A stretch of DNA of 12,590 nucleotides from CAZGAH01 sp964523295 (GCA_964523295.1 CAZGAH010000111.1:1-12590), one strand, 5' to 3'. Positions 1 to 6,620 are shown, counted from the stretch's first letter. Numbers and translations are program-made. The notes: generated by a model not told the origin, from the letters alone.

Positions 1-845
1 TCCTTGAAGCGGGCGGGGACGAAGCGGTTTTCCATCATGGTCATCTCAGCGCCGACCTGAGCGCACATGGTGTAGGTGGAACCAGCGTTCCAGACCGGAT
101 ACCAGGCGCGGCCCATGCCTTCACCGGTGGAGCGGGGACGGTACACGTTGACCGCGCCGCCGCAGGCCACCAGGATGGCGTTGGATTTGAAGACATAGAC
201 TTTGTTCTCGCGGGTGGAGAAGCCGACGGCGCCCGCGATACGATTGGGGGTGTTGGCGTCGAGCAGCAGTTTCACGATGAAGATGCGCTCGATGTAGCGA
301 TCCTGACCAAGGGCGTTCTTGGCAGCCTCGGCCACGATGCACTTGTAGGACTCACCGTTGATCATGATCTGCCAGCGGCCGGAACGGACAGGCTTGGCGC
401 CAGCGCGCAGGGTCATGCCTTTGGCCGCAGCCTGGGCGCCATCCAGATTGTGGTCGCCTTCCTTGACCCAGCAGGGCAGACCCCACTCTTCGAACAGATG
501 CACGGAATCGTCGACGTGACGGCCCAGGTCGAAGATCAGGTCTTCGCGGACAAGGCCCATCAGGTCGGTGCGCACCATGCGGACGTAATCGTCAATGGGG
601 TTCTCGCCGATGTAGGTGTTGATGGCGGACAGACCCTGTGCGACGGCACCGGAGCGGTCCATGGCAGCCTTGTCGACCAGCAGAACCGAAACGCCAATCT
701 TGTCAGCCCAGCGGCAAGCCTCGAAAGCGGCGCCGCAGTTGCCCATGCCACCGCCGACAAGCAGAATGTCTACGTCTTTCTCGATGATCTCGGGAGCGGC
801 CAAGGCAATACCTTTGGGCTCGTCCTTCACGGGAATTCTAGGCAT
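1..845 (-). CDS. aprA: Adenylylsulfate (APS) reductase alpha subunit, N-terminal part (runs off the window)
   Basis: FAD-containing catalytic subunit of dissimilatory APS reductase, which in the cytoplasm reduces adenosine 5'-phosphosulfate to sulfite and AMP as a heterodimer with AprB. Only the first 281 residues are inside the window; the family is about 660 residues long, so well over half is missing beyond base 1. The start ATG (843-845) has a good GAAGGAG Shine-Dalgarno about seven bases upstream. The protein begins MPRIPVKDEPKG, and a dinucleotide-binding motif GGGMGNCG sits at residues 31-38. Family blocks RSGAVAQGLSAINTY, DDYVRMVRTDLMGLVRED, GRHVDDSVHLFEEWGLP and, at the window edge, ENRFVPARFK follow. 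It lies 46 bases downstream of aprB and is clearly co-transcribed with it. No frameshift or internal stop was seen. Identity is very secure from these blocks; the reaction is established family knowledge. Confidence 0.97.
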   Translation of the reverse strand, partial: MPRIPVKDEPKGIALAAPEIIEKDVDILLVGGGMGNCGAAFEACRWADKIGVSVLLVDKAAMDRSGAVAQGLSAINTYIGENPIDDYVRMVRTDLMGLVREDLIFDLGRHVDDSVHLFEEWGLPCWVKEGDHNLDGAQAAAKGMTLRAGAKPVRSGRWQIMINGESYKCIVAEAAKNALGQDRYIERIFIVKLLLDANTPNRIAGAVGFSTRENKVYVFKSNAILVACGGAVNVYRPRSTGEGMGRAWYPVWNAGSTYTMCAQVGAEMTMMENRFVPARFK

Positions 846-891
846 ATGTGTTCTCCTTCAATTCTGTATGTAGGTAGAGGTCACGGACGGA

Positions 892-1383
892 CTACTCACA
901 GACGCCGTCAATCCAGCACTGGCTGGCATCGCCTTCGGAAATGTCAAACTTCTTGCAGATGTACTCTTTCGGCTGAACCAGCGCAGTCTCGGTGAACAGC
1001 AGCTCGTCTTCCAGGCTGCCGCCCTCGGGCTTGCCGTCATACGGCTTGATCGAACCTTCCGCAGTGGTGCGGATCGGGAACTTGTAGCGTTTGATGTTGC
1101 CATTGCGGAACTTGATGGTCCACATGATGGAGTCGGCGCTGCGCATCGGGATGCTGGTGCCGCCCATAGGAGCGAAGTCAGCGTAAGGACGGGCGGTGAT
1201 GGCGCCCTGGGGGCAGATTTTCACGCAGGAATAGCACTCCCAGCAAGCGTCGGGTTCCTGGTTGAAGGCCTTCATTTCCTGAGGATCAAGAATCATCAGG
1301 TCGTTCGGGCAGATGTACATGCAAGCGGTTTTCTCGCCACCCTTGCAGCCATCGCACTTTTCCGGATTGACAAACGTTGGCAT
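892..1383 (-). CDS. aprB: Adenylylsulfate (APS) reductase beta subunit, 2x[4Fe-4S] ferredoxin-like
   Basis: Electron-transfer subunit of dissimilatory APS reductase; its two [4Fe-4S] clusters pass electrons, thought to come from the membrane QmoABC complex, to the FAD of AprA. The 163-residue product is full length. It shows both cluster-binding blocks: CDGCKGGEKTACMYICP near the N terminus and CWECYSCVKICP around residues 48-60. The long C-terminal tail that wraps around AprA in known structures follows. I chose the ATG at 1381-1383 because homologues start MPTFV-like and a GGAGG site lies eight bases upstream; a GTG five codons earlier (1396-1398) would sit just upstream of that ribosome site and is unlikely. 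It is the first gene of the aprBA operon and is preceded by a roughly 330-base putative leader. Neither sat nor qmo is visible in the window. Confidence 0.97.
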   Translation of the reverse strand: MPTFVNPEKCDGCKGGEKTACMYICPNDLMILDPQEMKAFNQEPDACWECYSCVKICPQGAITARPYADFAPMGGTSIPMRSADSIMWTIKFRNGNIKRYKFPIRTTAEGSIKPYDGKPEGGSLEDELLFTETALVQPKEYICKKFDISEGDASQCWIDGVCE

Positions 1384-1449
1384 ACTCAAGTCCTCCACAG
1401 GTGTTGTTTAGGGTTGAAACTACTGCCTCAGACAATTCCGTATCTGATA

Positions 1450-1467
1450 TCTCTCATGCACGAGAGA
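1450..1467 (-). other. Small hairpin in aprB leader
   Basis: A perfect 6-bp inverted repeat (TCTCTC/GAGAGA with a six-base loop) lies directly after the U-tract of the terminator-like hairpin, on the aprB side. Together the two form a tandem stem-loop array about 65-115 bases upstream of the aprB start. It could stabilise the aprBA mRNA 5' end or be a processing site; the function is inferred only. Confidence 0.4.
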
Positions 1468-1498
1468 AAAAAAGCAGGAAAACCAAAGTCTCCCTGCT
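1467..1498 (-). terminator. Intrinsic-terminator-like hairpin inside the aprB leader (possible attenuator)
   Basis: Reading the minus strand, AGCAGGGAGA (1498-1489) pairs with TTTTCCTGCT (1482-1473) as a 10-bp stem with two G-U wobbles and a six-base loop. A run of six further T residues (1472-1467) follows at once. This has the form of a Rho-independent terminator, but it points at aprB about 85 bases before the start codon and lies between the only good upstream promoter and the gene. It either ends a short upstream transcript or attenuates aprBA transcription. Its first stem base is the last base of the stop codon of the small ORF at 1498-1656. Confidence 0.55.
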
Positions 1499-1656
1499 CA
1501 CCAACACAATAAATCCGCTGTACGCCACCAGTGGCCCATGCGGTATATTTCTTCCCGCCACGTCGTCACCTGCAAGCACCGTGTCAAATAGACACTTACC
1601 TGCTGACAGCAGCGCGCAACGACATGCTTTACGTGGGTCATCGGACCCTTAACCAT
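1498..1656 (-). CDS. Possible 52-residue leader peptide upstream of aprB
   Basis: A short ORF in the aprB leader, starting at ATG 1656-1654, preceded by GGGGAG five bases upstream and following the putative promoter by about 60 bases. The predicted peptide has four Cys (a CC pair, RCLQ and a terminal LLCW) and four Trp (a WW pair, one before REE, and the last residue). Its TGA stop (1500-1498) overlaps the first base of the terminator-like hairpin. That order (promoter, ribosome site, short ORF, hairpin with U-tract, structural gene) resembles classical leader-peptide attenuation. No homologue is recognised, and an ORF of this size can occur by chance. Expression is unproven and confidence is low. 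Confidence 0.25.
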   Translation of the reverse strand: MVKGPMTHVKHVVARCCQQVSVYLTRCLQVTTWREEIYRMGHWWRTADLLCW

Positions 1657-1720
1657 GGACACTCCCCGTCTATTTGGGCGGTTATTCAGCGGCGCTCCGT
1701 TTCCGGTGGCTGCTTGTGAG

Positions 1721-1750
1721 ATAATTAACAAGCGCACCAAAAACTGTCAA
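1721..1750 (-). promoter_or_regulatory. Putative sigma-70-type promoter for aprBA
   Basis: On the minus strand a perfect -35 box TTGACA (1750-1745) is followed, after 18 bases, by AATTAT (1726-1721), which matches four of six bases of TATAAT; a 17-base spacer would give TAATTA instead. It sits in AT-rich DNA and would start RNA near 1714, giving an aprB leader of about 330 bases. It is the best promoter candidate seen upstream of aprB. No transcript data support it here. Confidence 0.45.
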
Positions 1751-1943
1751 TCATTTTTTTGCCGATTCCATTTGCCCGACCACGCGCACCGTCAGATTCA
1801 ATCAAACTAATCTGCCGGAATTACAACAAAATCAAGAAAGCACCATTTGTTTATGCCGTGGATGGATGCCCTATACACGGACTCGGACGGGCTGGCAAGA
1901 AAATTCTGACAAAATCTTTACTCTCGACAAAAAATCCAAACTC

Positions 1944-1964
1944 AAAAAAATTCCAAACTGGAAT
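1944..1964 (-). terminator. Weak terminator-like hairpin upstream of the aprB promoter
   Basis: ATTCCA and TGGAAT form a 6-bp stem with a three-base loop, followed on the minus strand by six further T residues. It could stop transcription arriving from the gap side before the aprB promoter. The stem is short and AT-rich, in a stretch (about 1740-1990) that is AT-rich overall, so chance is a real alternative. Confidence 0.25.
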
Positions 1965-1997
1965 AATCTTAACCTATTAATAATGTTGAAGATTAGT

Positions 1998-2034
1998 GCC
2001 ACGCGAAGTGGCTGTAAAGCCCGGTCAGCCGGCT
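1998..2034. other. Two adjacent short hairpins (unassigned structured segment)
   Basis: GCCAC/GTGGC with loop GCGAA (1998-2012) is followed five bases later by a bulged stem AGC-C-CGG/CCG-GCT with loop TCAG (2018-2034). The pair stands out because the DNA switches here from AT-rich to GC-rich. I compared it by eye with c-di-GMP and cobalamin riboswitches; it shares only short fragments with either and lacks their full cores. It could be part of an RNA truncated by the nearby gap, or chance. Confidence 0.2.
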
Positions 2035-2093
2035 CAACAGCTGCGCCGAAAACGACCCTCGAATGAGTGCATCTGCCAGATTCTTCCGGCAAA

Positions 2094-2109
2094 TGTGATT
2101 AAAATCACA
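2094..2109. promoter_or_regulatory. CRP/FNR-family binding palindrome
   Basis: TGTGATTAAAATCACA is a perfect TGTGA-N6-TCACA palindrome, the consensus of CRP-type regulators. In Desulfovibrio the CRP/FNR-family regulator HcpR has, as I recall from comparative genomics, been predicted to control sulfate-reduction genes including the APS reductase genes through a CRP-like motif. The centre lies about 350 bases upstream of the aprB promoter candidate, which is far for direct activation. For a plus-strand promoter a class II spacing would put the -10 box inside the assembly gap. The target gene is therefore open. Confidence 0.6.
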
Positions 2110-2123
2110 ATTTAAGGCTGACT

Positions 2124-2133
2124 NNNNNNNNNN
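2124..2133. other. Assembly gap (10 N)
   Basis: Ten consecutive N, a scaffold join of unknown true length. Sequence, possibly including a gene or a promoter that uses the CRP-type site 15 bases to the left, may be missing here. The physical link between the aprBA side and the uvsE side rests on scaffolding. Confidence 0.98.
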
Positions 2134-2430
2134 CATCATGCGCCTTTCAACATGTCAGGCTTCGGATACCCTGCGGTCCTGGAAATGAAAAGGCATTGCT
2201 ATTGACCAGGTACTGGGACAATAAGGCCGGGTGGGCGACGTTACACTATCCTGTTCCGCTGCACGGTCACGAAGCCCCTCACGGCGCGCGTGCTTGTCCT
2301 TTTCCGGTCATCCGACCCGGTCTCAGGCTGTGATTTCTTTCCGCGTACGTGCTCTCGACGCGGGCAGCCGTGTCCGCAGCCGGAGCGAATCGGACTGATT
2401 TTCGTTCTTGACCTTGGTATTGGAGCTGAC
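2134..2430. other. Intergenic stretch upstream of uvsE
   Basis: Apart from the uvsE ribosome site (TTGGAG ending five bases before the ATG) nothing definite was found. TTGACC at 2202-2207 has no acceptable -10 box at 16-18 bases. No LexA-like inverted repeat was recognised. A reading frame open from 2290 into uvsE is most likely untranslated upstream sequence, because homologues start at MI-RVGFAC. Confidence 0.4.
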
Positions 2431-3303
2431 ATGATCCACCGCGTCGGATTCGCCTGCGTGACCTACGGACTCGGCTTGTCGACAGGGCATACCCTGCGGC
2501 TCGCCAATCTCAGCGCCGCGACCCTTGAGGCGGCGGTAGAGAAAAATTGTGCCGATCTGCAAGCCACCCTGGAATGGATGGACGGGCGTGATCTCCGGAT
2601 GCTCAGGCTGGCGTCTTCGTTCATTCCTTTTGCCTCGCATGAGCGGATGCTACTCGATTGGGAGGGCATGTTCGCCGAGCGTCTGGGCCGGCTGGGTGAA
2701 CGCTGGGCCGGTCGCGGTTTCCGTTTTTCCATGCACCCCGGGCAATACACCGTGCTCAATTCGCTCAGGCCGGACGTGGTCGAACGGGCGGTGGCCGAGC
2801 TGGCCAGCTCCTGCCGCGTGCTCGATCTCATGGGACTGGACGCGGAGCACAAGGTAGTCGTTCATGCCGGGTGCGTCTGCGGCGACAAGGACGCCGCCCT
2901 GCAACGTCTCGGTGGCGTGCTGGCTGGCCTGTCGCCTGGCATAAGACGCCGGCTCGTTCTGGAAAACGACGAACGCCTGTTCACCTTCGCGGATGTCGTG
3001 CGCGCGGCTGCGCAGGCCGGGCTTCCCGCTGTCTTCGACGTACACCACCACACCATCAACCCGTGCCCCGACGTGGACTCCTGGCTTCGACAGGCCGGAG
3101 CACTCTGGGATTGCCGCCCCAAGGTCCATCTTTCCTCCCGGAAGCCGGACGCCAGGCCCGGTGCGCACGATCTCTTCATCCGCGAGGAAGACCTCGCAGC
3201 CCTGCTCGCGCTGTTGCCCTGGGACGCCGATGTCATGGTCGAGGCCAAGGCCAAGGAAGAGGCCGCGCTGGGGGTGCTGCGGATGCTCGGGCGTGTGGTG
3301 TGA
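2431..3303 (+). CDS. uvsE: UV DNA damage endonuclease (UvsE/UVDE family)
   Basis: ATP-independent endonuclease that nicks DNA 5' of UV photoproducts such as cyclobutane dimers and 6-4 products, starting an excision pathway separate from UvrABC. The 290-residue product is full length with a TIM-barrel fold. Metal-ligand and family motifs appear in order: MHPGQ (residues 101-105), VVHAG (144-147), LENDE (177-181), VFDVHHH (201-207), HLSS (233-236), H246 and the closing VEAKAKE (270-276). The N terminus MIHRVGFACV is typical. I chose the ATG at 2431 because of the nearby GGAG ribosome site and fit to the family length; an upstream start at 2290 would add 47 residues that look unconserved. It is monocistronic and convergent with the HD-GYP gene, with 62 bases between the stops. 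How it is induced cannot be seen. The assignment is strong. Confidence 0.93.
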   Translation: MIHRVGFACVTYGLGLSTGHTLRLANLSAATLEAAVEKNCADLQATLEWMDGRDLRMLRLASSFIPFASHERMLLDWEGMFAERLGRLGERWAGRGFRFSMHPGQYTVLNSLRPDVVERAVAELASSCRVLDLMGLDAEHKVVVHAGCVCGDKDAALQRLGGVLAGLSPGIRRRLVLENDERLFTFADVVRAAAQAGLPAVFDVHHHTINPCPDVDSWLRQAGALWDCRPKVHLSSRKPDARPGAHDLFIREEDLAALLALLPWDADVMVEAKAKEEAALGVLRMLGRVV

Positions 3304-3365
3304 TGCTGGAAAGGTGGGTGCGTCGCGTACGAATGGGTGTCGGTGGACGTCGGGACGGGTGATTC

Positions 3366-4451
3366 CTAAGCCGGATCGCGGTACTGCGACTTGATGTTGC
3401 GCACGGCGTCGAGATTGTTCATGAAAAGGTCGAAAATGAAGGGGTCGAAGTGGGATCCTCGTCCTTCGGCCATAATGGCCAGGGACTTTTCCATGGAAAA
3501 GGGTTCCTTGTACGGGCGACGGCTGGTGAGCGCGTCAAAGACGTCGGCCACGGCGCAGATGCGCCCGTAGAGCGGGATGTCCTCGCCGGCCAGGCCCTCG
3601 GGGTAGCCTTTGCCGTCCCAGCGCTCGTGATGGGACATGGCGATGATCTGACCCGCCTGCAGCAGATCGGACGTAGTGTTTCCCAGGATGCGCGCGCCGA
3701 TGTTGGTGTGCGTCTTCATGATCTCCCATTCGCCAGCGTCGAGCTTGCCCGGCTTGAGCAGAATGGCGTCCGGAATGCCGATCTTGCCGATGTCGTGCAT
3801 CGGGCTGGCGGTGAGCACCAGGTCGACCTCTTCCTCCGGCAGTCCCATGGCTTTGGCCAGCATGGCGGAATAGCAGCTCATCCGATGAATGTGCTGAGCC
3901 GTATCTTCATCTTTGTATTCAGCTGCGTAGGACAAGCAATGAACGGTCTCCAGATTTGCGGCTTTGGTCGCTGTCTGCAGCTCGCGCAAGTTCTCGACCA
4001 TCATCTCCAGAGCCCGGGTCCTCACCTGCACCATGTCTTCCAGATCGGCCTGATAGCGTTTGATCTCGTCCTGAATCTGCTTCATGGTCAGCATCGAGTT
4101 CGTGCGCACGCGCAGCTCGGTCTTGTCGATGGGCTTGGTGATGAAGTCGTTGGCTCCGGCTTCGACGGCTTTAAGCCGGTCTTCCTTGCTCGACAACGCC
4201 GTGACCATGATGATGGGAACATCCTTGAAGGATGATTGCGTGCGGATGGCGCGACACACCGCAAACCCGTCCATGACCGGCATCATGATGTCCAGCAGCA
4301 CCAGATCGATGCTGGCGTCGAGCAGCTGCATAGCCTTGACGCCGGATTCGGCGCAGACCGGATCGTGACCGAGACTTTTAAGAAAGCCTTCCAGTATCTT
4401 ACGGTTCAACGGCTCGTCGTCGACGACCAGAACACGCTTGGCTGCGCTCAC
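3366..4451 (-). CDS. Response regulator with REC and HD-GYP domains (predicted c-di-GMP phosphodiesterase)
   Basis: A cytoplasmic two-component response regulator whose output domain is expected to hydrolyse the second messenger cyclic di-GMP. The 361-residue product has a REC domain at about residues 5-122, with acidic pair D11/D12, phospho-acceptor D54 in LVLLDIMMP, T84 and K106. A probable coiled-coil linker covers about 124-165. The HD-GYP domain follows at about 168-345: TAQHIHRM (184-191), the HD pair H219-D220 in MHDIGKIGIP, HTNIG (248-252), SHHERWDGKGYP (273-284) with GYP at 282-284, and ADVFDALTSRRPY. All key metal and signature residues seem present, so it is probably active. The start is GTG (4449-4451), with an AGGGGGA ribosome site seven bases upstream. 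No histidine kinase is nearby, so it is an orphan regulator; the controlled process (motility, surface attachment or other) cannot be read here. Confidence 0.95.
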   Translation of the reverse strand: MSAAKRVLVVDDEPLNRKILEGFLKSLGHDPVCAESGVKAMQLLDASIDLVLLDIMMPVMDGFAVCRAIRTQSSFKDVPIIMVTALSSKEDRLKAVEAGANDFITKPIDKTELRVRTNSMLTMKQIQDEIKRYQADLEDMVQVRTRALEMMVENLRELQTATKAANLETVHCLSYAAEYKDEDTAQHIHRMSCYSAMLAKAMGLPEEEVDLVLTASPMHDIGKIGIPDAILLKPGKLDAGEWEIMKTHTNIGARILGNTTSDLLQAGQIIAMSHHERWDGKGYPEGLAGEDIPLYGRICAVADVFDALTSRRPYKEPFSMEKSLAIMAEGRGSHFDPFIFDLFMNNLDAVRNIKSQYRDPA

Positions 4452-4901
4452 GTCTTTCCCCCTGATACATAAAAACAGATTAACCCTTCCAAGTCTTCAT
4501 CTCACATCGTTTCGCTGCTATCTATTCGTCGCGCAAGGCACTGCCGCTTCGAAATGCTGAGTTCAAGTTCAGCAATATTCAATTTGTGAAAATCGCCTCC
4601 AACTATTTACGCTCTTCCAGGATAAGAGTCATTGGGATCGTGGTGCCATGCCTTCCTCCTTCTGGTTGAGGGAGGGGTAAACCACTTCGCTTCAAATGCG
4701 AAGATTTAAATTTTACATTGTACACGGCCGAAGCTATGCCTGAAAGGCATTTTTGGTTCTTACCCCACGAAGCCGTGGTATGCAAGTTTTCCTGCTCCCG
4801 CTGTTCATCCCACCGCTGATCCGCTCCACGGTGTCCGGTGCGTACGATAGAGGCTGTGCTCCAGGAATGCAGACAACGGAATCAGAACACGATAAACAGC
4901 T
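4452..4901. other. 450-base stretch without a gene
   Basis: Only ambiguous signals are present. A 5-bp inverted repeat GCTGA/TCAGC (4556-4573) could be an operator for the HD-GYP gene. Hairpins CTTCGC/GCGAAG (about 4684-4702) and ATGCCT-GAA-AGGCAT followed by TTTT (4736-4754, terminator-like on the plus strand) occur, with GGGGTAA (4674-4680) and TTACCCC (4760-4766) able to close a multibranch fold around them. On the minus strand TACAAT (4722-4717) is a good -10 box without a convincing -35. Helices this short are expected by chance in 450 bases, so no RNA gene is called. Confidence 0.35.
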
Positions 4902-6620
4902 TCAAGAAGAAAGATTTGGCGGGCTCGCTACGTTTCGGGCTGCTACGCGGCGCCGGTCCCGGGGGGCCGGACTCCACAGATCCTGGACTTCGCGCAACCA
5001 GCGCCGGGTCTTTTCCCTCCGGAGGGAAGCCAGCACGCGCAGCAGCGCGGCTGCGCGGCCCAGCAGAGAGGCTGCATCTCCGGAGTTGTCCACCACGAGG
5101 TCGCAGGCGCGGATTTTCTTCTCTTCCGGCCACTGCCAGGACTCCATGGCCGCAAACATGGTCTCGTCCCAGCCCCGGTTCAGCGCCAGCCGCTCCGCGC
5201 GCAGCACACGCGGGCAATGGACACCCACGAGCAGGTCAGTCGGGTCCTCGCGCCAGCCTCCGGACTCGAGCGCGAGCGGAATCTCGGCAAAGGCGACCCT
5301 CGCCGCGCGCTGCTGCATCCAGAAATCATCGAGACGGCGACGAACCATCGGGTGCACGGCGTCCATGACCTCGCGCCGCAGCGCCGGGGAGGCCAGCATG
5401 GCCTGGAACAGCGCTGCCTTGTCCACGGTGTCGTCCCGTTCGCGCAGGAAGCGCTCGCCAAAGCGGCCGCGCAGATAGGCCCAGCCGTCTTCGCCCGGGG
5501 CATACAGCCCGGCCACGACGCGATCGGCGGAGAAAACCGGACAGCCCGCGGCTTCGATGAGCCGGAGCAGGGACGATTTCCCGCAGCCCGGCATTCCGGT
5601 CACGAGCACGCGCTGGGGGCGGCGGGCCACTGCGAGCAGCACGCGCACGAAATCGCGAGGCGGCGGGCTGAAAAATTCCAGCGGGGCCGCTTGCGGGTCG
5701 CCGGGAGGCTGGAAGCGCAGGCGCCAGGCATGGAGCATTTGCCTGGTTGCCAGCTTGGGGAGCAGGGGTGCCCGGCTGAGCAACGGCGCGGATGTGGCGG
5801 CATCGGCGGGGTAGACGCGGTCGCCCGGCAAGGGGTGGCCGCGGTGGCTCAAATGCACGCGGATTTGATGCGTACGGCCGGTAAACAGCGCAACCCGCAC
5901 CAGGGCGCACGATCCGTCGCCAGCGGCCCAAAGCACACGATACGCGCTGCGGGCCGGTTTGCCGCCCTTGAGGGTCACGGCCATGCGTACGCGACAGACC
6001 GGGTGGCGGCCGACGGGTGCGTCGATAATCCCCTCGGCCGGGTCGGGCACGCCGTAGACCAGGGCGAGATAGTCCTTGTCCACGGCGCGCGCCGCAAAGG
6101 CGCGCGCGAGCGCCAGACGTGCCGGCTCCTGCAACGCGACCAGCAACAGGCCGCTGGTGTCCTTGTCCAGGCGGTGGACAATGCCCGGCCGGAGTCCCGG
6201 TTGTGCGGCAAGCTCCGGAAAATGGTGGAGCAGGCGATGCGCGAGCGTGCCGACGTCAGTCCCGGCGCCCGGGTGGACGGTCAGCCCGGCCGGCTTGTCG
6301 AGCACGACGAAGTCTGGGCCGCGGTGGACGATATTCAGGGCTCCGGATTCTGCCGTCAACCCGGTCGGTTCGACCTCGGCTTCCAGGATGAGGGTTTCGC
6401 CGCCCTCCAGACGCCGGGCCGGCTGCCGGCAGACGATACCGTCGATGCGCGCCCGGCCGGCCTTGATCCAGGTCTTGATCCGCTCGCGGGAGACGCCCGC
6501 GGAGGCGAGCGCGTCGCTCAGGGCCTTATCCAGGCGCAACGGAACGGCCAGACCGGGCACGTTCACGGTCCAGGTCGCGTCCACGCGGCTGGCGGAGAAG
6601 TCGGGGTCGGCTGTGGTCAT
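4902..6620 (-). CDS. coaE: RluA-family pseudouridine synthase fused to dephospho-CoA kinase
   Basis: A two-enzyme fusion of 572 residues. The N-terminal part is an RluA/RluD-type pseudouridine synthase that isomerises uridine in structured RNA, probably 23S rRNA. It has an S4 RNA-binding domain (about residues 27-85) and a catalytic domain (about 95-315) with VVLDKPAGLTVHPG, GIVHRLDKDTSG holding the catalytic Asp (D152), and GRTHQIRVHL (248-257). The C-terminal part (about 337-550) is CoaE, which phosphorylates dephospho-CoA in the last step of CoA synthesis: P-loop GMPGCGKS (342-349), FSADRVV, HPMVRRR, EIPLALESGG, and the closing LVVDNSGD. I chose ATG 6618-6620 because residues upstream look unconserved, but no clear ribosome site precedes it; an in-frame GTG at 6714-6716 would add 32 residues. 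Both halves look intact, with no frameshift. I recall similar fusions being annotated in Desulfovibrio relatives. It is divergent from the glycosyltransferase gene. Confidence 0.9.
   Translation of the reverse strand: MTTADPDFSASRVDATWTVNVPGLAVPLRLDKALSDALASAGVSRERIKTWIKAGRARIDGIVCRQPARRLEGGETLILEAEVEPTGLTAESGALNIVHRGPDFVVLDKPAGLTVHPGAGTDVGTLAHRLLHHFPELAAQPGLRPGIVHRLDKDTSGLLLVALQEPARLALARAFAARAVDKDYLALVYGVPDPAEGIIDAPVGRHPVCRVRMAVTLKGGKPARSAYRVLWAAGDGSCALVRVALFTGRTHQIRVHLSHRGHPLPGDRVYPADAATSAPLLSRAPLLPKLATRQMLHAWRLRFQPPGDPQAAPLEFFSPPPRDFVRVLLAVARRPQRVLVTGMPGCGKSSLLRLIEAAGCPVFSADRVVAGLYAPGEDGWAYLRGRFGERFLRERDDTVDKAALFQAMLASPALRREVMDAVHPMVRRRLDDFWMQQRAARVAFAEIPLALESGGWREDPTDLLVGVHCPRVLRAERLALNRGWDETMFAAMESWQWPEEKKIRACDLVVDNSGDAASLLGRAAALLRVLASLRREKTRRWLREVQDLWSPAPRDRRRVAARNVASPPNLSS

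Noticed and set aside
450..995. A 181-codon open frame on the plus strand
   Set aside because: Lies opposite aprA and the end of aprB, both certain; no plausible protein.
1998..2080. A c-di-GMP (GEMM) or cobalamin riboswitch
   Set aside because: Fragments such as AAAGCC and CTGCC resemble the conserved cores, but the ordered set of conserved elements is missing; kept only as an unassigned structured segment.
1871..2092. A 73-codon frame on the minus strand between the gap and the aprB promoter
   Set aside because: No ribosome site or homology recognised, and it crosses the AT-rich, hairpin-bearing region; it looks non-coding.
2290..2430. An N-terminal extension of uvsE from an upstream in-frame start
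   Set aside because: The extra 47 residues lack family similarity, and the ATG at 2431 has the ribosome site and the usual family N terminus.
3450..4235. A 261-codon open frame on the plus strand
   Set aside because: Antisense to the HD-GYP gene with no domain signature.
4529..4545. A sigma-54-like GG...GC element upstream of the HD-GYP gene (GGCAGTGCCTTGC, minus strand)
   Set aside because: The GG and GC doublets are nine bases apart rather than the required ten, so it is unlikely to function.
4736..4754. A plus-strand terminator (ATGCCT-GAA-AGGCAT plus T-run)
   Set aside because: No plus-strand gene or promoter precedes it, the stem is only 6 bp, and such a hairpin is expected by chance in this length.
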